Of a stretch of 64,000 bases of DNA, positions 17,720 through 26,191 are shown one piece after another. The first letter of the stretch is position 1. Each line of letters starts with the position of its first letter. The stretch is from Scandinavium sp051650185 (lineage in GTDB: Bacteria; Pseudomonadota; Gammaproteobacteria; Enterobacterales; Enterobacteriaceae): positions 62,001 through 126,000 of the forward strand of contig NZ_JBOFIN010000028.1 in the NCBI RefSeq assembly GCF_051650185.1. Reading direction: 5' to 3'. The notes beneath the pieces were generated by a model. It did no database searches. It was not told the origin of the DNA and saw nothing but the letters and a program-made list of their open reading frames with translations. A program made the position numbers and the translations under genes.

Positions 17720-19441
17720 ATGCGTGTCTTAGCTCCCTACCTGGCGCTGTATAAACGTCATAAATGGCTATTGTCGCTGGGCGTTGTCCTGGCGATAGTC
17801 ACCCTCCTTGCGAGCATTGGCCTGTTGACCCTTTCGGGTTGGTTCCTCTCGGCATCGGCCGTCGTCGGTTTTGCCGGTGCCTACAGTTTTAACTACATGC
17901 TCCCTGCGGCAGGCGTGCGCGGTGCGGCGATCATCCGTACTGCGGGTCGTTATTTCGAACGTCTGGTCAGTCACGATGCCACCTTCCGCGTGCTGCAACA
18001 TCTGCGAGTGTTCACCTTCAGCAAACTTCTCCCCCTCTCCCCTGCCGGGCTGGCGCGTTTTCGCCAGGGAGAATTGCTCAACCGCGTGGTTGCGGACGTC
18101 GATACGCTCGATCACCTTTATCTGCGTGTGATCTCTCCACTGATTGGCGCGCTGGTTGTAATTGTTGTTGTCACTTTTGGCCTGAGCTTCCTTGATGTCA
18201 CGCTTGCGTTGACTCTGGGCGGGATCATGCTCTTAACCCTGCTTGTGCTTCCACCGCTGTTTTACCGTGCGGGAAAACCTACGGGTGAGAGTCTGACACA
18301 ACTGCGCGGCGAGTATCGTCAACAGCTCACCTCCTGGCTACACGGCCAGGCTGAGCTCACTATTTTTGGCGCCAGTCATCGTTACCGCGAGCTGATGGAA
18401 CAAACCGAGCTTAACTGGCACGAAGCCCAACGACGCCAGTCGGAACTGACGGCCCTGTCTCAGGCCGTCATGTTGTTGATTGGCGCTGCGGCTATCATCG
18501 CCATGCTGTGGATGGCAGCAGGTGGCGTAGGTGATAACAGTCAGCCTGGTGCGCTGATTGCGCTGTTTGTTTTCTGTGCGCTGGCCGCTTTCGAAGCGCT
18601 TGCGCCAGTGACCGGCGCATTTCAGCATCTGGGCCAGGTGATGGCTTCCGCTGCGCGGGTCACGGAGCTGACCAGCCAGTCACCAGAAGTGACGTTCCCG
18701 CAAGCGCATTCTGATGTCGCAGAACACATCAGCCTGACGCTGAAAGACGTTAGCTTCAGCTATCCCCAGCAAGCACAACCGGCACTGAATGCAATCAACC
18801 TGCAGGTGAATGCCGGTGAACATGTCGCCATTTTGGGTCGGACAGGGTGTGGTAAATCAACGTTGCTGCAATTGCTGACCCGAGCCTGGGACCCGCAGCA
18901 AGGTGAATTATTGCTGAATGATCAGCCGATCGCGGCTCTGAATGAGCCCACGCTGCGCCGTTCTGTTAGCGTCGTCCCTCAGCGTGTGCATCTGTTTAGC
19001 GCCACGCTTCGCGATAACCTGCTGCTGGCCTCTCCGTCAGCCTCCGACAAACAACTCTCCGCAGCCCTCACGCGCGTGGGCCTGGAAAAGTTACTGGAAG
19101 ATGCAGGTCTGAACAGTTGGCTTGGCGAAGGTGGACGCCAGCTTTCCGGTGGCGAACTACGCCGCCTGGCGATTGCACGTGCTTTGCTGCACGATGCACC
19201 ACTGATGCTGCTGGACGAACCCACCGAAGGGCTCGATGCCACAACGGAAAGCCAAATCCTTGATTTGCTGGCTGATGTGATGCAGGGCAAAACCGTCCTG
19301 ATGGTCACCCACCGCCTGCGCGGACTGGCGCGTTTTAACCAAATAATTGTGATGGACAACGGGCAAATTATTGAGCAAGGTAATCACGCAGAATTGCTGG
19401 CCCGTCAGGGGCGTTATTATCAGTTCAGACAGCGTCTGTAG
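17720..19441 (+). CDS. cydC: Glutathione/cysteine ABC exporter subunit CydC
   Basis: A 573-residue ABC half-transporter, partner of CydD, identical in length to E. coli CydC. Six membrane segments occupy the first 320 residues; the ATPase domain shows Walker A LGRTGCGKSTLLQ, signature LSGGELRRLAIARAL and Walker B LMLLDEPTEGLD. CydC is reported to bind haem. The start codon directly follows the cydD stop (zero spacing) with an AGGAGG ribosome site inside the end of cydD, so translation is coupled. Confidence 0.97.
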   Translation: MRVLAPYLALYKRHKWLLSLGVVLAIVTLLASIGLLTLSGWFLSASAVVGFAGAYSFNYMLPAAGVRGAAIIRTAGRYFERLVSHDATFRVLQHLRVFTFSKLLPLSPAGLARFRQGELLNRVVADVDTLDHLYLRVISPLIGALVVIVVVTFGLSFLDVTLALTLGGIMLLTLLVLPPLFYRAGKPTGESLTQLRGEYRQQLTSWLHGQAELTIFGASHRYRELMEQTELNWHEAQRRQSELTALSQAVMLLIGAAAIIAMLWMAAGGVGDNSQPGALIALFVFCALAAFEALAPVTGAFQHLGQVMASAARVTELTSQSPEVTFPQAHSDVAEHISLTLKDVSFSYPQQAQPALNAINLQVNAGEHVAILGRTGCGKSTLLQLLTRAWDPQQGELLLNDQPIAALNEPTLRRSVSVVPQRVHLFSATLRDNLLLASPSASDKQLSAALTRVGLEKLLEDAGLNSWLGEGGRQLSGGELRRLAIARALLHDAPLMLLDEPTEGLDATTESQILDLLADVMQGKTVLMVTHRLRGLARFNQIIVMDNGQIIEQGNHAELLARQGRYYQFRQRL

Positions 19442-19479
19442 ACTACTATTCTCTATTATCAGGCGTGGAGTTGTGAAGT

Positions 19480-20184
19480 ATGCGGCTGGTCCAGTTGTCA
19501 CGTCATTCCATTACCTTTCCGTCCCCTGAAGGTGCCCTGCGCGAGCCCAATGGGCTACTTGCGCTGGGCGGCGATCTCAGCCCTGCCCGGCTGCTGATGG
19601 CCTATCAGCGTGGGATCTTCCCCTGGTTTTCACCGGGCGATCCTATTTTGTGGTGGTCACCCGATCCTCGCGCCATTTTGTGGCCTGAGGAATTTCACAT
19701 CAGTCGGAGTATGAAGCGTTTCCATAAATCTTCGCCGTATCGCATCACGTTAAATCACGCCTTTGGCAGAGTGATTGAAGGCTGTGCTGGCGACAGAGAT
19801 GAAGGCACGTGGATAACGGAAAGCATTGTGCTCGCCTATCATCGCTTGCATGAGCTTGGTCATGCGCACTCTGTGGAAGTGTGGCTTGGCAACGAACTGG
19901 TGGGTGGTATGTATGGCGTCGCGCAAGGCGCGTTATTCTGTGGGGAATCAATGTTCAGCCGGGCGGAGAACGCCTCGAAGAGTGCGCTGCTGGTATTTTG
20001 TCAGGAATTCGCTCGCGAGGGCGGTAAGCTGATGGATTGCCAGGTGCTCAACAGCCATACTGCTTCGCTTGGCGCCGTTGAAATTCCTCGTCGCGACTAC
20101 CTTGAACACCTTGAGGCGCTTCGCTCCCAGCCGCTTGCGGGGCATTTCTGGGTACCTCGTACGCTGTTTTTGCCGGCAGCGTAA
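19480..20184 (+). CDS. aat: Leucyl/phenylalanyl-tRNA--protein transferase
   Basis: A 234-residue cytosolic enzyme, the same length as E. coli Aat. It adds Leu or Phe from aminoacyl-tRNA to the N-terminal Lys or Arg of proteins, making N-degrons read by ClpS-ClpAP, whose genes lie 3-5 kb away in this window. The conserved opening AYQRGIFPWFSPGDPILWW and the GGMYGVAQGALFCGESMFSR core are visible. It follows cydC by 38 bp on the same strand and is probably part of the cydDC-aat transcript. Confidence 0.97.
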   Translation: MRLVQLSRHSITFPSPEGALREPNGLLALGGDLSPARLLMAYQRGIFPWFSPGDPILWWSPDPRAILWPEEFHISRSMKRFHKSSPYRITLNHAFGRVIEGCAGDRDEGTWITESIVLAYHRLHELGHAHSVEVWLGNELVGGMYGVAQGALFCGESMFSRAENASKSALLVFCQEFAREGGKLMDCQVLNSHTASLGAVEIPRRDYLEHLEALRSQPLAGHFWVPRTLFLPAA

Positions 20185-20211
20185 ATGTTTTCGGCACATT
20201 TTTTGTCAGGG

Positions 20212-20220
20212 TGATATAAT
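20212..20220 (+). promoter_or_regulatory. Extended -10 promoter upstream of infA
   Basis: TGATATAAT is a perfect extended -10 element (TG-n-TATAAT, hexamer 20215-20220) placed about 230 bp before infA, with no good -35 hexamer. It would give infA a long leader. A second, closer infA promoter is known in E. coli and could lie near 20420-20445, but I see only weak elements there. Confidence 0.5.
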
Positions 20221-20454
20221 TGTGCCGGAAGTCGTTTCTGCCTGTTGCCCCGCCTTCGTTTGGACTCTCCCTCTTAAACGTTTGCACTCGTCATGCGGAG
20301 TGTGCGTGTGATTGTGGGCAATACGCAAAAACGATCCCTTTTACCCCTTACGCCACGCTTAAAGTGGAAAGATGACGGGTAAATCTTTACTTAATTGATG
20401 AATTTCGGCATTATCTTGCCGGTTCAAAACTACGGTAGTGATACCCCAGAGGAC

Positions 20455-20676
<222 letters not shown>

Positions 20677-20709
20677 TCGCAATCAAGCCCATAGGGCAAC
20701 TGAATGCTG

Positions 20710-20735
20710 AAAGGTCGGGTCTTCCCGACCTTTTT
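20710..20735 (+). terminator. infA intrinsic terminator
   Basis: A 10-bp stem (AAAGGTCGGG / CCCGACCTTT) with a 4-base loop, running into a T tract. Confidence 0.9.
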
Positions 20736-20959
20736 CATTTCTGCTCACATATCAGCTTTTCCCGTCACCCCAAACCTGCCAAAAGTTAACCCAGAATTAA
20801 ACAGCAATAAGCCAGGCTTTATATTTCCGGCATTGAACAATAACATACTGTTCTTATTGAATTTAATTCATGCCCTGCCCCCCATAACAGACATATAAGC
20901 GTAACAATCAGTTCCTATACTCCGCGCCTTGTTAACATTTAATGGCAAGGAGTACTGTT

Positions 20960-22873
20960 TTGAAATCTTCTGTTCGCCCCCTGGCTCTCTTAATCGGTCT
21001 TACCTGTTTGACTGCACAAGCAGACAACCTGGCAATCTCAACCCCGCGTCTTTCAGGGATAGATAACTTCCGCGACGTTGCGGGGATCACGACGGCTTAT
21101 ACCACTGCCAACGATGGCGTGATGCGTACCGGCGTCTTCTATCGCTCCAATGCTCTTACGCCAAAAGGTGATGACTTGTCGGTGCTGGAAAGTCTGAACA
21201 TCAGCACTGTGGTGGATTTACGCTCCCCGGCTGAAGTGGCCGCGCAGGCAGATACTCTGCCCGCCAACAGCAAATACGTGAATGTAGACCTGATCGGCAA
21301 TAGCGGCACTTTCGTGCTGGATCTGAACAAAATGACCATCAGCGACGTGGATGCCATGATGCAGGACGGGGAACGTAACTTCGTCACCAGTGATTACGCT
21401 CGTCAGGGTTTAGGTGAAGTCTTCAGGGAGCTGGCATCCGCAGACGATGCCGCCCTCTTCCACTGCACAGCAGGAAAGGATCGCACGGGCTGGGTGAGCG
21501 CAGTTCTGCAAACTATCGCAGGTGTTGATAAGAACGACATCATGGCCAACTATCTCGCCACCAACGATTACACGGCAGCGCGAGTGAATGCGACACTGGC
21601 AGCGCTCCCAGCCTCAATGCAAGGCACCTATGGGGCGTTGATGGGCGTACGCGCGAACTGGCTGCAGGCCGGGCTTGATCAAGTCATCACCAGCTATGGC
21701 TCAATGGATAATTACCTGAAAGAAGGCCTGGGGCTCGATCAGGCAACGATCTACGTCCTGCGCGGTAAGATGGTTCGCTACGCGTCGCTGCCCGGTGAAA
21801 GCGAATTTCAGGGTAACGCGGCACAAGGTGCAGGCTTGTTGAATGCCTTACAGAATTCGCCTCTTTCCGGCCATTACACCGCTTATAACTATTTCCTGCA
21901 AAGCGCCATCGATCAGGGCTCCCTCGCAGGGGTGGAAAAACAAGTCGGTGGCCAGGTCCATGCCGATGCAGAAAGCTATTTGCTTCGTCAGCCTTCACAA
22001 CTTTACGACGCGCTGGCACCTGTCATTTCAGGACGGGGTCTGCAAGAGCAACAATCACTGGTCTGGCTGCAGGGCCTTTCGGGTTATCTGGGCACGGATG
22101 GCAGCACGCAGGCCAGTTCCAGCAGCGAACACACCAACGGGGCAATGGTCGGCGCGACATGGCGTTTTGATAGGCACACTTCTGCCAACGGCGGCATCGG
22201 CTACAGCCACGGTTCGGTCTCCTCAGCAGATGGCAATGTTAATACCAACACCACGTCATTAAGCCTTGGGGCGCGTTATGGCCTGAACACAATTGATAAT
22301 GGCCCGTGGGTGGGACTACAGAGCAGTGCGGGTTATATCGACTATCAAAGTGAACGCCATCTGGGTGGCGGTCTCGGTACCGCCAACGGCGACTCAAGCG
22401 GGCACTATGTCAGCGGTCGGGCGTCCGTAGGCTGGTTAACAAGCGCTTCAACGTTAAGCCTCGACCCGGCGATTGGTGTTCAGGTAACGCATCTGAATAT
22501 CGATGGGTTCAAAGAGCGCGACAGCGAACTGGCGCTGGAGATGGCGGGCGTTAATGACACGCAGACCAGCCTGACAGCAGATTTGGGCATCTCAATTTTG
22601 CCGCAACAGGCAGGTAGCTGGACATTGAAACCGGGCATAGCGCTCGGCTATGAACGTATGCTGAATGACCAGTCGACCACCAGCCACGGCACGCTGTATG
22701 GCTTTGGCGTTGATCAAACGTCAGCTTTTGGCAGCAAAAATCTCTATAAAGCCGGATTACAGCTGGCCGCCAGCTATCGCAATGTGACGGTGAACACCCG
22801 CGTTAACTATCTGACAGCCGATACGCACAGCGATGGGGTTTCCGGTTTGCTGGATGTGGCGGTCGCCTTCTGA
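20960..22873 (+). CDS. Secreted tyrosine phosphatase fused to an autotransporter beta-barrel
   Basis: A 637-residue type V secreted protein. The signal peptide is MKSSVRPLALLIGLTCLTAQA. The passenger is a PtpB-like tyrosine/lipid phosphatase (Y_phosphatase3 type): NFRDVAG near residue 37, VVDLRSPAEV near 85, and the catalytic P-loop HCTAGKDRTGW with Cys169 and Arg175. The last 260 residues read as alternating beta strands ending in the aromatic LDVAVAF, typical of an autotransporter barrel. The start is TTG at 20960: it follows AAGGAG by 7 bases and begins a clean signal peptide, whereas the ATG at 20942 would place this ribosome site inside the gene. It lies alone between infA and clpA, at the serW locus of K-12. 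The enzyme would be shown on or released from the cell surface. The substrate is unknown. Confidence 0.9.
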   Translation: MKSSVRPLALLIGLTCLTAQADNLAISTPRLSGIDNFRDVAGITTAYTTANDGVMRTGVFYRSNALTPKGDDLSVLESLNISTVVDLRSPAEVAAQADTLPANSKYVNVDLIGNSGTFVLDLNKMTISDVDAMMQDGERNFVTSDYARQGLGEVFRELASADDAALFHCTAGKDRTGWVSAVLQTIAGVDKNDIMANYLATNDYTAARVNATLAALPASMQGTYGALMGVRANWLQAGLDQVITSYGSMDNYLKEGLGLDQATIYVLRGKMVRYASLPGESEFQGNAAQGAGLLNALQNSPLSGHYTAYNYFLQSAIDQGSLAGVEKQVGGQVHADAESYLLRQPSQLYDALAPVISGRGLQEQQSLVWLQGLSGYLGTDGSTQASSSSEHTNGAMVGATWRFDRHTSANGGIGYSHGSVSSADGNVNTNTTSLSLGARYGLNTIDNGPWVGLQSSAGYIDYQSERHLGGGLGTANGDSSGHYVSGRASVGWLTSASTLSLDPAIGVQVTHLNIDGFKERDSELALEMAGVNDTQTSLTADLGISILPQQAGSWTLKPGIALGYERMLNDQSTTSHGTLYGFGVDQTSAFGSKNLYKAGLQLAASYRNVTVNTRVNYLTADTHSDGVSGLLDVAVAF

Positions 22874-22892
22874 ACCGACGTTCATCAGGCAT

Positions 22893-22921
22893 AAAAAAAC
22901 CGGGCGATTGCCCGGTTTTTT
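22893..22921. terminator. Bidirectional terminator between autotransporter gene and clpA
   Basis: A 12-bp stem (AAAAAACCGGGC / GCCCGGTTTTTT) with a GATT loop in the gap between two convergent genes. The A and T flanks make it functional on both strands. Confidence 0.88.
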
Positions 22922-22936
22922 CACTTTCACTCTCGC

Positions 22937-25213
22937 TTAGTGTGCGGCTTCCGCTTTGCGTTTTTGCGCGGCCTGGAAGTCATACGTCAGCGCGTTGTTT
23001 TTCGCGTCCAGGGCAACCGTCACCTGACCGCCATCCACCAGCGAACCGAACAGCAGTTCGTTGGCGAGCGGTTTCTTCAGGTTGTCCTGAATCACGCGCA
23101 CCATTGGACGTGCACCCATTGCGCGGTCGTAGCCTTTTTCTGCCAGCCAGTTGCGTGCTTCCTGGCTGACTTCCAGCGACACGCCTTTCTGATCAAGCTG
23201 AACCTGCAGTTCGACGATGAACTTATCGACAACCTGATGGATAACCTCAGTAGAGAGGTGATCGAACCAGATGATGTTATCGAGACGGTTACGGAACTCC
23301 GGCGTGAAGATTTTTTTGATCTCTTCCATCGCATCGGTGCTGTTATCCTGGTGGATGAGCCCGATGGATTTACGCTCGGTTTCACGCACCCCGGCGTTGG
23401 TGGTCATCACCAGCACCACGTTGCGGAAGTCCGCTTTGCGGCCGTTATTATCGGTCAGCGTGCCGTTGTCCATCACCTGCAGCAGCAGGTTAAAGACGTC
23501 CGGGTGCGCTTTCTCGATTTCATCCAGCAGCAGCACCGCGTGAGGATGCTTAATCACGGCATCCGTCAGCAAACCGCCCTGATCAAAACCAACGTAGCCT
23601 GGAGGCGCACCAATCAGGCGGCTCACCGTGTGGCGTTCCATGTATTCGGACATATCGAAACGCAGCAGTTCAATACCCAGCGCTTTCGACAGCTGGACCG
23701 TCACCTCGGTTTTCCCGACCCCGGTTGGCCCGGCGAAAAGGAAGGAACCGACAGGTTTGTGATCCTGTCCAAGCCCGGCACGGCTCATCTTGATGGCTTC
23801 GGTTAAGGCCTCAATGGCTTTATCCTGACCAAAGACCAGCATTTTCAGGCGGTCGCCCAGATTTTTCAGCGTGTCACGATCGCTTTGCGAAACGCTCTTC
23901 TCTGGAATACGCGCGATACGCGCCACCACGGATTCGATATCCGCAACGTTGACGGTTTTCTTGCGTTTGCTGACCGGCATCAGACGCGCCCGCGCACCCG
24001 CCTCATCAATCACGTCGATAGCCTTGTCCGGCAAATGACGATCGTTGATGTATTTCACCGCCAGCTCAACCGCTGCACGCACCGCTTTGGCGGTGTAGCG
24101 CACGTCGTGGTGAGCTTCGTATTTCGGTTTCAGGCCGTTGATGATTTGAACGGTCTCTTCCACTGAAGGCTCAGTCACATCGATTTTCTGGAAGCGACGC
24201 GCCAGAGCACGGTCTTTTTCGAAAATATTGCTGAATTCCTGATAGGTGGTTGAGCCAATCACCCGGATCTTGCCGCTGGAAAGCAGCGGTTTAATCAGGT
24301 TAGCTGCATCCACCTGACCGCCCGATGCGGCACCCGCACCGATAATAGTGTGGATCTCATCGATAAACAGGATACTGTTGGTATCCTGTTCCAGCTGTTT
24401 AAGCAGCGCTTTGAAGCGTTTTTCAAAATCACCGCGATATTTTGTGCCCGCCAGCAGCGAACCGATATCGAGTGAGTAGAGAGTGCAATCGGCTATCACT
24501 TCCGGTACGTCGCCCTGCACGATACGCCAGGCGAGCCCTTCGGCAATGGCCGTTTTCCCGACACCGGATTCACCGACCAGCAACGGGTTATTTTTACGAC
24601 GACGACATAACACCTGGATGGCACGCTCAAGCTCTTTGTCGCGACCAATCAGCGGATCAATGCCGCCCACGCGAGCAAGCTGATTGAGGTTGGTGGTGAA
24701 GTTTTCCATACGATCCTCCCCGCCTGCTTGCTCTTCGGTATTGGGTTGGCTTCCGGAATCGGAAGACTGGCTCGGCTCGTCTTTACGCGTGCCGTGGGAG
24801 ATGAAGTTCACCACATCAAGACGGCTCACTTCATGCTTGCGCAGCAGATAAGCCGCCTGCGACTCCTGCTCGCTGAAAATGGCCACCAGCACATTCGCCC
24901 CGGTCACTTCGCTGCGACCTGACGACTGCACATGGAAAACGGCACGCTGTAATACGCGCTGGAAGCTGAGCGTCGGCTGCGTGTCGCGCTCTTCTTCGCT
25001 GGCAGGCAGAACCGGCGTGGTTTGTTCGATGAAGGCTTCGAGTTCCTGACGTAGCGCCACCAGATCCACGGAGCAGGCTTCCAGTGCTTCGCGGGCGGAT
25101 GGGTTGCTGAGCAGAGCCAGCAACAGATGCTCGACGGTCATAAACTCATGACGGTGCTCGCGCGCTCTGGCGAAAGCCATGTTTAAACTGAGTTCCAGTT
25201 CTTGATTGAGCAT
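22937..25213 (-). CDS. clpA: ATP-dependent Clp protease ATP-binding subunit ClpA
   Basis: A 758-residue AAA+ unfoldase that feeds substrates into ClpP; the length equals E. coli ClpA. The N domain (1-145) binds ClpS. D1 has Walker A LLVGESGVGKTAI near 215 and Walker B ILFIDEIH; D2 has Walker A LFAGPTGVGKTEV near 495 and Walker B VLLLDEIEKAHPDVFN. The IGL loop that docks on ClpP is present (RKSIGLIHQ). A GTG/ATG frame extends 5 codons upstream; the start at 25213 (MLNQELELSLN) is taken by homology. The gene follows clpS by 30 bp in the same operon. Confidence 0.98.
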   Translation of the reverse strand: MLNQELELSLNMAFARAREHRHEFMTVEHLLLALLSNPSAREALEACSVDLVALRQELEAFIEQTTPVLPASEEERDTQPTLSFQRVLQRAVFHVQSSGRSEVTGANVLVAIFSEQESQAAYLLRKHEVSRLDVVNFISHGTRKDEPSQSSDSGSQPNTEEQAGGEDRMENFTTNLNQLARVGGIDPLIGRDKELERAIQVLCRRRKNNPLLVGESGVGKTAIAEGLAWRIVQGDVPEVIADCTLYSLDIGSLLAGTKYRGDFEKRFKALLKQLEQDTNSILFIDEIHTIIGAGAASGGQVDAANLIKPLLSSGKIRVIGSTTYQEFSNIFEKDRALARRFQKIDVTEPSVEETVQIINGLKPKYEAHHDVRYTAKAVRAAVELAVKYINDRHLPDKAIDVIDEAGARARLMPVSKRKKTVNVADIESVVARIARIPEKSVSQSDRDTLKNLGDRLKMLVFGQDKAIEALTEAIKMSRAGLGQDHKPVGSFLFAGPTGVGKTEVTVQLSKALGIELLRFDMSEYMERHTVSRLIGAPPGYVGFDQGGLLTDAVIKHPHAVLLLDEIEKAHPDVFNLLLQVMDNGTLTDNNGRKADFRNVVLVMTTNAGVRETERKSIGLIHQDNSTDAMEEIKKIFTPEFRNRLDNIIWFDHLSTEVIHQVVDKFIVELQVQLDQKGVSLEVSQEARNWLAEKGYDRAMGARPMVRVIQDNLKKPLANELLFGSLVDGGQVTVALDAKNNALTYDFQAAQKRKAEAAH

Positions 25214-25243
25214 AGGCACCTCCCCCAATTTTATGGCCTGTCA

Positions 25244-25564
25244 TCAGGCCTGTTCCAGCGTACACAGCAACGGATGCTCGTTCTCCTTGGCATAACCGTT
25301 CACCATCGCCACTTTGGTTTCAGCCACTTCCGCTGTAAAAACGCCGCAGATGGCTTTGCCTTGATAGTGAACGGTGAGCATCAGTTGCGTTGCACGTTCT
25401 ACATCATAAGAAAAGAATTTCTGTAACACGTCAATAACAAACTCCATCGGCGTGTAGTCATCATTGAGCAATATCACTTTATACATCGACGGCGGTTGTA
25501 GCGCATCGCGTACCTGGTCTTTCGTCAGCTGGTCAAAATCCAGCCAGTCACGAGTCTTACCCAT
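25244..25564 (-). CDS. clpS: ClpAP adaptor protein ClpS
   Basis: A 106-residue adaptor that binds N-degron residues (Leu, Phe, Tyr, Trp) and presents them to ClpA. The ligand pocket segments VILLNDDYTPMEFVIDVL and the MLTVHYQGKAICG region are intact. Its N-terminus is flexible, as in the family. Together with aat in the same window, it covers both the making and the reading of the Leu/Phe N-degron. Confidence 0.98.
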   Translation of the reverse strand: MGKTRDWLDFDQLTKDQVRDALQPPSMYKVILLNDDYTPMEFVIDVLQKFFSYDVERATQLMLTVHYQGKAICGVFTAEVAETKVAMVNGYAKENEHPLLCTLEQA

Positions 25565-25900
25565 TGTCAGTGTTCGTCTTCGGTTACGGCCCCGGCGGGA
25601 TTACCCCCGTCACTGACCAGAGCCTGTCTTGATTGAATCTACAGTAAAGAGTAGATAACTTTCCTCTATTCCTGCCATTCGCCATTCCTGCTATTCGCGA
25701 CCTTCGTCACAATCCTTGCAATAGCGTTAACTGCTTCAAATTTTGACGCATTTTCCGCCAAACTTCGCACTCTGTCGCTTGACGCGTTGCCTGTTTTATC
25801 TAAATTGTACAGGCGAGAGTTGGCGAGGTTTTGAACAGCCCGACCACTCCACCACCGGTTCTTTCCATCTGATTATAAGATTTACGAAGGATGTCGAAGT
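25565..25900. promoter_or_regulatory. Divergent clpS/cspD regulatory region
   Basis: A 336-bp gap without a gene. For cspD a TTGACG -35 at 25779-25784 and a TAAATT -10 at 25801-25806 (16-bp spacer) would give a leader of about 90 nt. I see no clear clpS promoter. Two stretches near 25670-25700 repeat the phrase TTCCTGC-ATTCGC, but too loosely to call. Confidence 0.4.
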
Positions 25901-26122
25901 ATGGAAATGGGTACTGTTAAGTGGTTTAACAATGCTAAAGGGTTCGGCTTCATCTGCCCTGAAGGCGGCGGCGAAGACATTTTCGCTCATTACTCAACCA
26001 TCCAGATGGATGGCTACAGAACGTTAAAAGCCGGACAAGCCGTTCGGTTTGATGTCCACCAGGGGCCAAAAGGCAATCACGCCAGCGTGATTGTCCCGGT
26101 TGTTGCGGAAGCTGTCGCGTAA
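25901..26122 (+). CDS. cspD: Cold-shock-like protein CspD
   Basis: A 73-residue cold-shock-domain protein. RNP1 (KGFGFI) and RNP2 (DIFAHYS) are intact. CspD binds single-stranded DNA and blocks replication in stationary phase rather than at low temperature. It is one residue shorter than the E. coli protein (74), with the change at the C-terminal tail (VVAEAVA). It lies divergent from clpS, as in E. coli, and ends in a strong terminator. Confidence 0.97.
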   Translation: MEMGTVKWFNNAKGFGFICPEGGGEDIFAHYSTIQMDGYRTLKAGQAVRFDVHQGPKGNHASVIVPVVAEAVA

Positions 26123-26155
26123 CGCTTCCGTTCCATTGTGGACATCCTGCAGTCA

Positions 26156-26184
26156 AAATGCCAGTCCTGATGACTGGCATTTTT
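26156..26184 (+). terminator. cspD intrinsic terminator
   Basis: An 11-bp stem (AAATGCCAGTC / GACTGGCATTT) with a 5-base loop and T tail; it lies 8 bp from the end of convergent macB. Confidence 0.9.
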
Positions 26185-26191
26185 ATTGCCT

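Noticed and set aside
20942..20959. ATG start for the phosphatase autotransporter
   Set aside because: The ribosome site AAGGAG lies downstream of it and suits the TTG at 20960.
20677..20959. Search for a tRNA or att site after infA
   Set aside because: No acceptor stem, T-loop or CCA-like end is visible; no direct repeat flanks the phosphatase gene.
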